The translations under genes were made by a program, and so were the position numbers. The notes beneath the pieces were generated by a model. The model worked only from the letters and a program-made list of their open reading frames with translations, had not been told where the DNA came from and searched no databases. DNA of 64,000 bases from Isoperla grammatica (taxonomy: Eukaryota; Arthropoda; Insecta; Plecoptera; Perlodidae), in the NCBI GenBank assembly GCA_945910005.1, contig OX246747.1, positions 8,581,966 through 8,645,965 of the forward strand. Direction: 5' to 3'. Of this stretch, positions 54,547 through 64,000 are shown one piece after another (positions within the stretch are counted from its first letter, which is position 1; the number at the start of each line of letters is the position of its first letter).

Positions 54547-57500
54547 TATGATATGCTATAACCTGCTTCCAGTTGCTGTTTATACCTCGCAGCAATACAA
54601 CAAGTAGCTGGAACCCAAGCTCCTGCATGGTACTATCTGTGGCAATAACCTGCTTCCAGTTGCTGTTTATACCTCGCAGCAATACAACAAGTAGCTGGGA
54701 CCCAAGCTCCTGCATAGTACTATCTGTGACAATAACCTGCTTCCAGTTGCTGTTTATACCTCGCAGCAATACAACAAGTAGCTGGGACCCAAGCTCCTGC
54801 ATGGTACTATCTGTGACAATAACCTGCTTCCAGTTGCTGTTTATACCTCACAGCAATACAACAAGTAGCTGGGACCCAAGCTCCTGCATGGTACTATCTG
54901 GGACAATATGATATGCTATAACCTGCTTCCAGTTGCTGTTTATACCTCGCAGCAATACAACAAGAAGCTGGGACCCAAGCTCCTGCATGGTACTATCTGT
55001 GACAATATGATATGCTATAACCTGCTTCCAGTTACTGTTTATAACTCGCAGCAATACAACAAGTAGCTGGGACCCAAGCTCCTGCATGGTACTATCTGTG
55101 ACAATATGATATGCTATAACCTGCTTCCAGTTACTGTTTATACCTCGCAGCAATACAACAAGTAGCTGGGGCCCAAGCTCCTGCATGGTACTATCTGGGA
55201 CAATATGATATGCTATAACCTGCTTCCAGTTACTGTTTATACCTCGCAGCAATACAACAAGTAGCTGGGGCCCAAGCTCCTGCATGGTACTATCTGGGAC
55301 AATATGATATGCTATAACCTGCTTCCAGTTAATGTTTATACCTCGCAGCAATACAACAAGTAGCTGGGGCCCAAGCTCCTGCATGGTACTATCTGGGACA
55401 ATATGATATGCTATAACCTGCTTCCAGTTACTGTTTATACCTCGCAGCAATACAACAAGTAGCTGGGGCCCAAGCTCCTGCATGGTACTATCTGGGACAA
55501 TATGATATGCTATAACCTGCTTCCAGTTACTGTTTATACCTCGCAGCAATACAACAAGTAGCTGGGGCCCAAGCTCCTGCATGGTACTATCTGTGACAAT
55601 AACCTGCTTCCAGTTGCTGTTTATACCTCGCAGCAATACAACAAGTAGCTGGGACCCAAGCTCCTGCATGGTACTATCTGTGACAATAACCTGCTTCCAG
55701 TTGCTGTTTATACCTCGCAGCAATACAACAAGTAGCTGGGACCCAAGCTCCTGCATGGTACTATCTGTGACAATAACCTGCTTCCAGTTGCTGTTTATAC
55801 CTCGCAGCAATACAACAAGTAGCTGGGACCCAAGCTCCTGCATGGTACTATCTGTGACAATAACCTGCTTCCAGTTGCTGTTTATACCTCACAGCAATAC
55901 AACAAGTAGCTGGGACCCAAGCTCCTGCATGGTACTATCTGGGACAATATGATATGCTATAACCTGCTTCCAGTTGCTGTTTATACCTCGCAGCAATACA
56001 ACAAGTAGCTGGGACCCAAGCTCCTGCATGGTACTATCTGTGACAATAACCTGCTTCCAGTTGCTGTTTATACCTCACAGCAATACAACAAGTAGCTGGG
56101 ACCCAAGCTCCTGCATGGTACTATCTGGGACAATATGATATGCTATAACCTGCTTCCAGTTGCTGTTTATACCTCGCAGCAATACAACAAGTAGCTGGGA
56201 CCCAAGCTCCTGCATGGTACTATCTGTGACAATATGATATGCTATAACCTGCTTCCAGTTACTGTTTATACCTCGCAGCAATACAACAAGTAGCTGGGAC
56301 CCAAGCTCCTGCATGGTACTATCTGTGACAATATGATATGCTATAACCTGCTTCCAGTTACTGTTTATACCTCGCAGCAATACAACAAGTAGCTGGGGCC
56401 CAAGCTCCTGCATGGTACTATCTGGGACAATATGATATGCTATAACCTGCTTCCAGTTACTGTTTATACCTCGCAGCAATACAACAAGTAGCTGGGGCCC
56501 AAGCTCCTGCATGGTACTATCTGGGACAATATGATATGCTATAACCTGCTTCCAGTTAATGTTTATACCTCGCAGCAATACAACAAGTAGCTGGGGCCCA
56601 AGCTCCTGCATGGTACTATCTGGGACAATATGATATGCTATAACCTGCTTCCAGTTACTGTTTATACCTCGCAGCAATACAACAAGTAGCTGGGGCCCAA
56701 GCTCCTGCATGGTACTATCTGGGACAATATGATATGCTATAACCTGCTTCCAGTTACTGTTTATACCTCGCAGCAATACAACAAGTAGCTGGGGCCCAAG
56801 CTCCTGCATGGTACTATCTGTGACAATATGATATGCTATAACCTGCTTCCAGTTACTGTTTATACCTCGCAGCAATACAACAAGTAGCTGGGGCCCAAGC
56901 TCCTGCATGGTACTATCTGGGACAATATGATATGCTATAACCTGCTTCCAGTTACTGTTTATACCTCGCAGCAATACAACAAGTAGCTGGGGCCCAAGCT
57001 CCTGCATGGTACTATCTGGGACAATATGATATGCTATAACCTGCTTCCAGTTACTGTTTATACCTCGCAGCAATACAACAAGTAGCTGGGGCCCAAGCTC
57101 CTGCATGGTACTATCTGGGACAATATGATATGCTATAACCTGCTTCCAGTTACTGTTTATACCTCGCAGCAATACAACAAGTAGCTGGGGCCCAAGCTCC
57201 TGCATGGTACTATCTGGGACAATATGATATGCTATAACCTGCTTCCAGTTACTGTTTATACCTCGCAGCAATACAACAAGTAGCTGGGGCCCAAGCTCCT
57301 GCATGGTACTATCTGGGACAATATGATATGCTATAACCTGCTTCCAGTTACTGTTTATACCTCGCAGCAATACAACAAGTAGCTGGGGCCCAAGCTCCTG
57401 CATGGTACTATCTGGGACAATATGATATGCTATAACCTGCTTCCAGTTACTGTTTATACCTCGCAGCAATACAACAAGTAGCTGGGGCCCAAGCTCCTGC

Positions 57501-57716
57501 ATGGTACTATCTGGGACAATATGATATGCTATAACCTGCTTCCAGTTACTGTTTATACCTCGCAGCAATACAACAAGTAGCTGGGGCCCAAGCTCCTGCA
57601 TGGTACTATCTGGGACAATATGATATGCTATAACCTGCTTCCAGTTACTGTTTATACCTCGCAGCAATACAACAAGTAGCTGGGACCCAAGCTCCTGCAT
57701 GGTACTATCTGTGACA
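54547..57716 (-). repeat. In-frame array of 99-bp and 87-bp P-element-derived repeats
   Basis: About 32 units. The minus strand of the 99-bp unit encodes DSTMQELGPQLLVVLLRGIN + SNWKQVIAYHIVP (33 codons); the 87-bp unit lacks 12 bp (YHI codons) and has 29. Both lengths are multiples of three, so two very long ORFs exist (54848-55843 and 56075-58000). The repeat unit is continuous at its 54547 end with the transposase core (VIAYHI-SKSNSGN), showing its origin. CGA-to-TGA changes at about 54848, 55888 and 56075 stop the frame. Confidence 0.93.
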
Positions 57717-58966
57717 ATTTTCTTTTCGATCACATCTATTATTGCCAGCTTATCAATTATGTTGTTCAAGGTTCTAACGTCACCTATTGCATTATGTACA
57801 CCGGCTCCTGACATGTCCCATGCAGATAAGTGAGTTGCAATGGTTCCCTGCTTATAGTTAAACATTCCTGGCAAAACTTTCTTCACCGATTTTAAAGTGT
57901 CACTTGAACCGTACACAATTTTTAAGAAATCATTACGCAAATTACATTCTGAGACTTCTTTTAATGTAAATCTCATATCAAAGGCAACATTGTGCCCCAC
58001 TAAAATGAACGGATTTTCAAACTTTAAAAGGAACTCAATCAGTCCTGTCCATGCTTCTTGCTTGGTAACAGTAGATACTGGCCTATTATTTAGGTTTTAA
58101 CTCCCACACTGTATTGTTAAGCCTGTGACTTCCGAGACTCGCTTTGGAATGTAAGGTGGCATTATATAAGGTGAGTATATGTCATCATCAACATATGCAG
58201 CTATTTGCATCACTTCTATGTCGTAGTAGGCTCATATCGCTACCATCTATATGCATAGGCAAGGCTGTCATAACAAGTGGTTCTTAAACAACAGGAACCA
58301 TCATGTCCATCCCGGACTCGTATGACAACCCTTCTTTATATTGTTTGCGATTGTCAATAGCGGTTCTTTGTGATTAAGCAGGCGTCTTTTTTTCGTTTCT
58401 ATTAAACGTGCTCGTGCTTTATCTTTCTTTCGTTTTTTGCCTAATTAATCCCTGTAAGAACTTGTTTGGGATCCCGGCGACAGCTTCAGCTTTTTGTTGA
58501 CACTTTTCACTTAGGAAGAACCAATGTTCCCTTGGCTTACTGCTGCCGACACTCTCTAGTCATTAGACTCACTGCTACTATGGACTTTTGCCTTGGGGTT
58601 TTTACAGGAGATAGCCGAATTTAAAGCCTCTTTTGACTGTGTGGAAGCACAAGGGGCGATTTTCTCTGAATTATTAGCAAACCTTGAAAACAAGTCAGTT
58701 ACATCTTTAAACAAATCGTCTCCACTTAAAGGTTTACCATCTGTAAGAGACGAATGTACAGCCTTGGGATTTTCTTTCATTTTACACCATTCCCCACAGT
58801 CCGAGTGCTGGCCAAATGCATGGAGGGGAATGTTTGAAACAGCTTTTGCCAGTTCCATTGCATTGTTTTTGTTTTGGACTGCCGCAATAACAGAAAACCT
58901 GTCAGATAAAACTGACGCAACCGACAACATTTTAAAGTTCCTTAAATCAATTAACCTTATAAACAA
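57717..58966 (-). pseudogene. Mutator-like transposase C-terminus + DnaQ-type exonuclease
   Basis: On the minus strand: GQHSDCGEWCKMKENPKAV, DVTDLFSRFANN and APCASTQSKEALNSAISCKN (58880-58570), a pattern I associate with the animal 'Mutator-like transposase domain' family; a basic linker (58520-58400); then VMQIAAYVDDD, PYIPKRVSEVTGLT, LVGHNVAFDMRF (DEDD second Asp, 57980) and HNAIGDVRTL (His...Asp, 57790). The 3'-5' exonuclease domain commonly ends these proteins. Stops near 58100 and 58230 break it. The end of the exonuclease runs straight into the P-element array in frame. Confidence 0.65.
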
Positions 58967-59028
58967 GATCTAAATAAGAAAAATAGGCACTGATAACCCA
59001 GATGTTTTGTGCCTTTAAACCACAAATG

Positions 59029-59071
<43 letters not shown>
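58890..59071 (+). mobile_element. LINE 3' tail, heavily 5'-truncated (copy 3)
   Basis: GAAAACCTGTCAGATAAAAC to AACAAGATCTAAATAAG, the shared 3' UTR and (AAT)14-15. It is the same LINE as at 34.4 and 38.0 kb and is inserted in the Mutator-like exon. Confidence 0.88.
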
Positions 59072-59072
<1 letters not shown>

Positions 59073-59340
59073 AGTTATCGGTGGTAATGTTAGTATTGCC
59101 TAATTGCTAGTAGCCTAAAGACATAAATTGAAAAGCATTTACAAAGGCTTACATCTAAAAAAAAAACTGAACGTATGTAAAGTGTACAAGCCATATTAAT
59201 ACATGCGCACGAGCACGACACAGTCATTAGGAGGAAAACAGTTCGTCAGAAACACAAACAGTATTTGGTTTCTATGAAGAATATGGGCACAATTCTTACG
59301 AGATTTAATTTAAATGCTGAATCTCTATGTATTTTTTCTT

Positions 59341-59942
59341 CTAGCTCTTCTATCTCAGCAGCTCCTTGACAGGCGAGTCCATTATCTGTCTGTCTGTAAC
59401 AATGTCTAGCTCTTCTATCTCAGCAGTTCCTTGACAGGCGAGTCCATTATCTGTCTGTCTGTAACAATGCCTAGCTCTTCTATCTCAGCAGCTCCTTGAC
59501 AGGCGAGTCCATTATCTGTCTGTCTGTAACAATGTCTAGCTCTTCTATCTCAGCAGCTCCTTGACAGGCGAGTCCATTATCTGTCTGTCTGTAACAATGC
59601 CTAGCTCTTCTATCTCAGCAGCTCCTTGACAGGCGAGTCCATTATCTGTCTGTCTGTAACAATGTCTAGCTCTTCTATCTCAGCAGCTCCTTGACAGGCG
59701 AGTCCATTATCTGTCTGTCTGTAACAATGTCTAGCTCTTCTATCTCAGCAGTTCCTTGACAGGCGAGTCCATTATCTGTCTGTCTGTAACAATGCCTAGC
59801 TCTTCTATCTCAGCAGCTCCTTGACAGGCGAGTCCATTATCTGTCTGTCTGTAACAATGCCTAGCTCTTCTATCTCAGCAGCTCCTTGACAGGCGAGTCC
59901 ATTATCTGTCTGTCTGTAACAATGTCTAGCTCTTCAATCTCA
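59341..59942. repeat. 65-bp minisatellite, about 9 units
   Basis: The unit CTAGCTCTTCTATCTCAGCA + GCTCCTTGACAGGCGAGTCC + ATTATCTGTCTGTCTGTAAC + AATGT. C/T and GCT/GTT variants alternate. The array stops at the AATC element. Confidence 0.95.
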
Positions 59943-60088
59943 CCTGCCCAGGGACTGCCACCTTATCGTGGTGGGCAGGTTTGCGTGCTTTGTTGATCCC
60001 GAGAGCTATGCCGGCGGAAGCGTATGCTTCTGGTAGGGCCACCCAAGCCGGACTGGTCGAGGAGGAGAAGTCAGACGAAGTGCAGTCC
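59943..60088 (+). ncRNA. Candidate HDV-like ribozyme fold in head A (representative copy)
   Basis: Pairing seen by eye: P1 CCTGCCCA (59943-59950) with TGGGCAGG (59972-59979), 8 bp; P2 GGACTGC (59952-59958) with GCAGTCC (60082-60088), 6-7 bp; P3 CCAC (59958-59961) with GTGG (59968-59971). The order P1-P2-P3-P3'-P1'-long arm-P2' is the nested double pseudoknot of HDV-like ribozymes. CGAA (60076-60079) lies just before P2', where those ribozymes keep a catalytic C. Against it: the first base is C rather than the usual G, the loop lacks a clear CC for P1.1, and CUUUGUU (about 59988) could pair with the CGAA region. Other intact copies are at 5965, 33828, 36677, 40826, 44621-45018 (minus), 62653 and 63032. 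Activity is not shown by sequence. Confidence 0.5.
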
Positions 60089-60325
60089 ACACCCCAATCC
60101 CCTTTCCCCCCCACTGTCCCATTGAATATTTCTCCTCCCACTTGGCCCTGCCCTCCCTTGCTGGACTCCCGTATGACGACTCACGCGACGTACAATGGAT
60201 CTGATTCGGATGTGGCTTTATTCTTATTATCATCTTTCTCATCTTCATTATCACCCGCTCATCGTCTCGATTAGCCATCGTTGCATAAATATGAGACGTT
60301 AAGCCCCATTAATCAATCAATCATC
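59943..60325 (+). mobile_element. AATC element, head A + body 1
   Basis: Full-length copy with an intact head; the flanking sequence of the 65-bp array shows no clear TSD. Confidence 0.9.
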
Positions 60326-60528
60326 ATGCTCTCGAAATTTGTGACTGAAAATTAAAATTACATGTTAATACTATAAGTCATTATTGAGGGCAAAGGAAGT
60401 AAAGCAACGAGAACTAAACTTTAAACTATCTCAACAGGTTCCGTTGACAAGATTCTGGTTACCATATATCTGCTATGTTTGTTTAGTCCTAAAGTTTATT
60501 CACTTCACACACAGTCACGAAAACTTAC

Positions 60529-61390
60529 CACCACCACTATTTCCTGGTAGCTCTCTGCTGACATTATAGGACTTGAAACACTTGGCAACATTTTGCGCAT
60601 GTTTTGCTTACAGTCTTGCGAAGATGTACTTCCCTTGTATGGCGACACCGTCAATGCCCCACGACTGCTAATCACAGTCTGTGATAAATATCTAGGTTTT
60701 GTTGGCCTTTCATCTGAATTCATGAGCTTTGGGAGTGAAGTTCGGCTTCTACTGGGCGTTTGCTGCTCCAAAGAAATCTTACCCGATTTACGGGGCGATC
60801 TACGAACAGAAACCAGTTCCCTCAAACTTGTTGATGAACCTGGACTAGAGACTGGTGAAGGCAAAGGTAATACTGGCAAGCACAGTTATTGGCATATGTC
60901 TTCATCTATATCCGAGCTTGACCTACTTAGTTGAGCCGAGGATCTCTGAAGTTGTTTGCGTTTTGGTCTGCTTCCCTCTAAATCAGTATTAATGTCAGAA
61001 TTTTCTTCTGCTTGTTTCAATTTTTGCCGAGCGTCCGTCATTAATTCTGGTGGGCAAAAATCGTTAAGCCCCATTAATCAATCAATCAATCAATCAATCA
61101 ACAGGTGTAGGGGGCGGTCACATAGTGAGCGAGGGGAGCGTCAAACTTAGAACATTGCAAGTATACATATTGTAGGTATGGGTTAGCCAAAATGAACTCA
61201 CCATACCGTCTACCAAATATTTTTATTGGGTAAGTTTGCCATTTGTTGGCACCAGTGGCTTCTGGTGGTAAATGATTCGCTTCTGCCTTGTTGATATCTT
61301 TATCTGTAATTAATGGTGGCCACCAACAGCAGACTATCACTTTTGAAAATCCAAGATGATGAAACAACTGCTAAGTTGTTCTCTTCACAA
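60529..61390 (-). pseudogene. Hypothetical two-exon gene with a 'WWPP' N-terminal domain
   Basis: The upstream exon (61390-61190) reads MFCEENNLAVVSSSWIFK, then in another frame CCWWPPLITDKDINKAE and KWQTYPIKIFGRRYG before a donor GTGAGT. This layout resembles N-termini of BEN-domain and related invertebrate proteins. The next exon (from acceptor CCACCAG near 61047) is basic and Ser-rich (SRPKRKQLQRSSAQLSRSS), runs to a donor GTAAGT near 60529, and has one stop near 60885. No BEN domain is inside the window. The call is tentative. Confidence 0.35.
61062..61101 (+). mobile_element. 40-bp AATC tail-only fragment
   Basis: CGTTAAGCCCCATTAATC followed by repeated AATC; nothing upstream belongs to the element. 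It lies in the intron of the hypothetical gene. Confidence 0.75.
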
Positions 61391-61399
61391 AACATGACA

Positions 61400-61860
61400 A
61401 CATTGAACATTGCCATATCGAGTACCTACCTGTAAAATATAAGAATACTAACATAAAAGTAATATATACACCTTAATTGAAATGCCTGCCAATAGAATAT
61501 TTATAATTGCTCAAAGATCAAAGATATTACCTAAGAAAATAAAAGTTATGCGGAAGATAATCGTACATCGATATATATCGATGATATCGTATATCGATAC
61601 GACACATCATCGCGATAGTATCTTGCACCCAGTATCATGACAAAGTATTGATACGTCGTGTTATCGTCGTAGTTTACAACTTTGCGTGGCGGTTATTTGA
61701 TTATTTATAAGGACGCGTTAAGATAATAAGCTTTCAATCATTTCAAATGATGAAAATGACATCGTATCAATAAGTTTTGGAGTGTATTTAATAAATTATA
61801 AACCAGTTTTCGAAGACGTTATTTGGCCAACTTTGGAAACGTCTACACTCAGCGGGATTT
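61400..61860. other. AT-rich stretch with TATCGATA-like palindromes
   Basis: CGATATATATCGATGATATCG at 61569 and similar sequence (ATCGCGATAATATCGTATCG) at 62305-62390 flank the AATC pair at 61861-62300, so those insertions may lie in an element with such subterminal repeats. Confidence 0.35.
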
Positions 61861-62167
61861 CCAGGGACTGCTACCTTATCGCGGTGGGCAGGTTTGCGTG
61901 CTTTAATGATTCCTAGAGCTATGCCGGCGGAAGCGTATGCTTCTGGTAGGGCCACCCTAGCCGGACTGGTCGAGGAGGAGAAGTCAGACGAAGTGCAGTC
62001 CACACCCTCAAGCCCCTTTCCTCCACCTTCCCCTTTCCACCCTGGCTCTCCTATTGGCCCCTTTCCTCCAAACAGCCCCCTTTTTTATCTTCATATATCA
62101 CCCACTCATTGTCTCGATTAGCCCCGTTGCAAAAATATGAGACGTTAAGCCCAAATAATCAAAATCA
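61861..62167 (+). mobile_element. AATC element, head A (5' trimmed) + body 2
   Basis: Starts CCAGGGACTGCTACC, lacking the first P1 bases; ends AATCAAAATCAAAATCAT. Confidence 0.85.
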
Positions 62168-62171
62168 AAAT

Positions 62172-62300
62172 CATACTTGTCCATTTCCTCCAAACACCCC
62201 TGCCCCCTATTTCATCTTCATACTTCACCCACTCATCGTCTCGATTAGCCACGTTGCAAAAATATGAGACGTTAAGCCCAAATATCAATCAATCAATCAT
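62172..62300 (+). mobile_element. AATC fragment, body 2
   Basis: 5'-truncated copy immediately after the previous one; tail AATCAATCAATC. Confidence 0.8.
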
Positions 62301-62652
62301 TATTATCGCGATAATATCGTATCGTGATATTATATCCTTACGATATATCACGATATACTGTATTGTGAAAAAATGCGATTATCGATATGAATTTATTTAT
62401 CATTTAACTCATCTTTAGAAAATATCGTGTTATAGGCCTAATAATTAATAATAAGGAATACATTTAACGATGATGTCTGTGATAACTGTATGAAAATATC
62501 AAAAAAGAGAACTAGGCTAGATCTCTATGTAAATTATTTAAATAATTGATATCCATATCCTAGCAGTATAGCATCCTAGGCTAGGCCTATATTGGAACTA
62601 CTGGCATACAGCTGGTAGCCTACAATCAAACATTTTATTTTAAATGTGGCAA

Positions 62653-63025
62653 CCTGCCCAGGGACTGCCACCTTATCGTGGTGGGCAGGTTTGCGTGCTT
62701 TGTTGATCCCGAGAGCTATGCCGGCGGAAGCGTATGCTTCTGGTAGGGCCACCCAAGCCGGACTGGTCGAGGAGAAGTCAGACAAAGTGCAGTCCACACC
62801 CCAATCCCCTTTCCCCCCACTGTCCCATTGAATATTTCTCCTCCCACTTGGCCCTGCCCTCTCTTGCTGGACTCCCTTATGACGACTCACGCGACGTACA
62901 ATGGATCTGATTCGGATGTGGCTTTATTCTTCATTATCATCTTTCTCATCATCATTATCACCCGCTCATCGTCTCGATTAGCCATCGTTGCATAAATATG
63001 AGACGTTAAGCCCCATTTATCAATC
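62653..63025 (+). mobile_element. AATC element, head A + body 1
   Basis: Full-length copy; GAGGAGGAG is reduced to GAGGAG and the tail is short (TTTATCAATC). It is six bases away from the next copy. Confidence 0.88.
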
Positions 63026-63031
63026 ACCACT

Positions 63032-63419
63032 CCTGCCCAGGGACTGCCACCTTATCGTGGTGGGCAGGTTTGCGCGCTTTGTTGATCCCGAGAGCTATGC
63101 CGGCGGAAGCGTATGCTTCTGGTAGGGCCACCCAAGCCGGACTGGTCGAGGAGGAGAAGTCAGACGAAGTGCAGTCCACACCCCAATCCCCTTTCCCCCC
63201 CCCCCCCACTGTCCCATTGAATATTTCTTCTCCCACTTGGCCCTGCCCTTCCTTGCTGGACTCCCGTATGACGACTCACGCGACGTACAATGGATCTGAT
63301 CCGGATGTGGCTTTATTCTTCATTATCATCTTTCTCATCTTCATTATCACCCGCTCATCGTCTCGATTAGCCATCGTTGCATAAATATGAGACGTTAAGC
63401 CCCATTAATCAATCAATCA
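63032..63419 (+). mobile_element. AATC element, head A + body 1
   Basis: Full-length copy. The flanks TCACCACT (left) and TCACCACT (right, 63423-63430) may be an 8-bp TSD, with a few extra tail bases. Confidence 0.88.
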
Positions 63420-64000
63420 TAATTCACCACTGACGGAACCAATGGAGGCGTTGGCTTCCTCAACAAGGAAATTAGCTCACTCAATTGCTTTGTGAGGTCT
63501 TGAATTTGTGTGGCTTGTTGTGCCCTTGTAGCAGTCAAATTTTGCACCGATGCTTTTACAGCTCTATTATCATTCAGCAGTTCAGTCTCTCGTTGAGAAC
63601 GTGGACTGCTCATGACTGCCGATGAAAAAGAAAGTCCCGGTGTTACGGGGGTCGCCGTTCCTATCTGTCGTCTAGCTTCCGCTGGCGACATTTTCGAAAT
63701 AACCGATAGTTCTCGTATAGCCTGCTCTCGCTTCCACAATGGGCATTGACGAGAGCGGGCCGAGTGCTTTCCCTTGCAATTTAGACAGCACTTTCGCCCA
63801 CACATGGAGACTACTGCGCTGGCAAACCACAGTCGGGACAAACTTCTCTCTTCTTGCAACGAGACTGTTGATGGCCAAACAACTGGCATCTAAAACAGCG
63901 CATCGGATTTGGTATACATGGACGAACTATCAATTTAAAAAAAATCCAATGCAACCAATATTAAATATAAAATAACATAAATTTAATTCATATAAAATTA
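63420..64000 (-). pseudogene. LINE ORF1 (gag-like) with CCHC zinc knuckles, partial
   Basis: On the minus strand from the window end: VRPCIPNPMRCFRCQLFGHQ QSRC (first knuckle), CPDCGLPAQ then a stop, and in a shifted frame CLNCKGKHSARSRQCPLWKR EQAI, the usual last knuckle and 'CP.W..E..I' block of I/Jockey-type ORF1. A coiled-coil-like C-terminus follows (63560-63450). The frame is broken near 63810. The 5' part lies beyond the window and the 3' part stops at the AATC element. Confidence 0.75.

Overview
The window is animal nuclear DNA, not prokaryotic. It has spliced gene fragments with GT/AG introns, animal transposase families, several retrotransposon classes, long satellites and no operons. 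The palindromic motif TAGGCCTA is scattered throughout. A marine invertebrate, possibly an echinoderm or related deuterostome, is my guess, but the sequence alone does not fix the species. I found no intact host gene. The only host-like coding piece I recognise is a frame-broken copy of the exportin-1 (XPO1) C-terminal exon near 36.2 kb. Layout: 1-4.2 kb is a hAT transposon. 5.4-8.8 kb is a 101-bp satellite, 9.3-10.4 kb a 12-bp array and 10.5-17.0 kb a 91-bp satellite of about 70 units. 17.6-25.7 kb holds short retroelements, Penelope-like and Gypsy-like fragments, a 42-bp minisatellite and a decayed Helitron. 25.7-28.5 kb is a spliced SWIM/YqaJ-nuclease pseudogene. 29.9-34.3 kb is a THAP-DDE transposase gene split by two insertions. 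34.4-46.5 kb contains LINE, THAP, Harbinger and Kolobok-like fragments. 46.5-52 kb is AT-rich with a 200-N assembly gap and a long-terminal-inverted-repeat element. 52-59 kb has a P-element transposase whose core was amplified in frame and joined to a Mutator/exonuclease fragment. 59-64 kb is minisatellite, a hypothetical gene and LINE ORF1. The commonest component is a 270-400 bp short retroelement, called here the AATC element, with about 30 copies. Its 3' tail is AATCAATC. It has two alternative heads (A starts CCTGCCCAGGG; B starts CCCGTCTGGG) and two alternative 3' bodies (1 has a poly-C tract and CGTACAATGGATCTG; 2 has CCTCCTACTTGCCCC). Many copies have 10-14 bp target-site duplications (TSDs), and several cleanly split other transposons' coding sequences, so ends and nesting order can be read exactly. 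The most interesting observations are these. (1) Head A folds on paper into the pairing order of an HDV-like self-cleaving ribozyme placed exactly at the element's 5' end. (2) A Gypsy-type gag unit is bounded by two near-identical 241-bp LTRs in inverted orientation with a 4-bp TSD. (3) 29- and 33-codon repeats from a P-element transposase form a long array that stays open in frame after an exonuclease domain.
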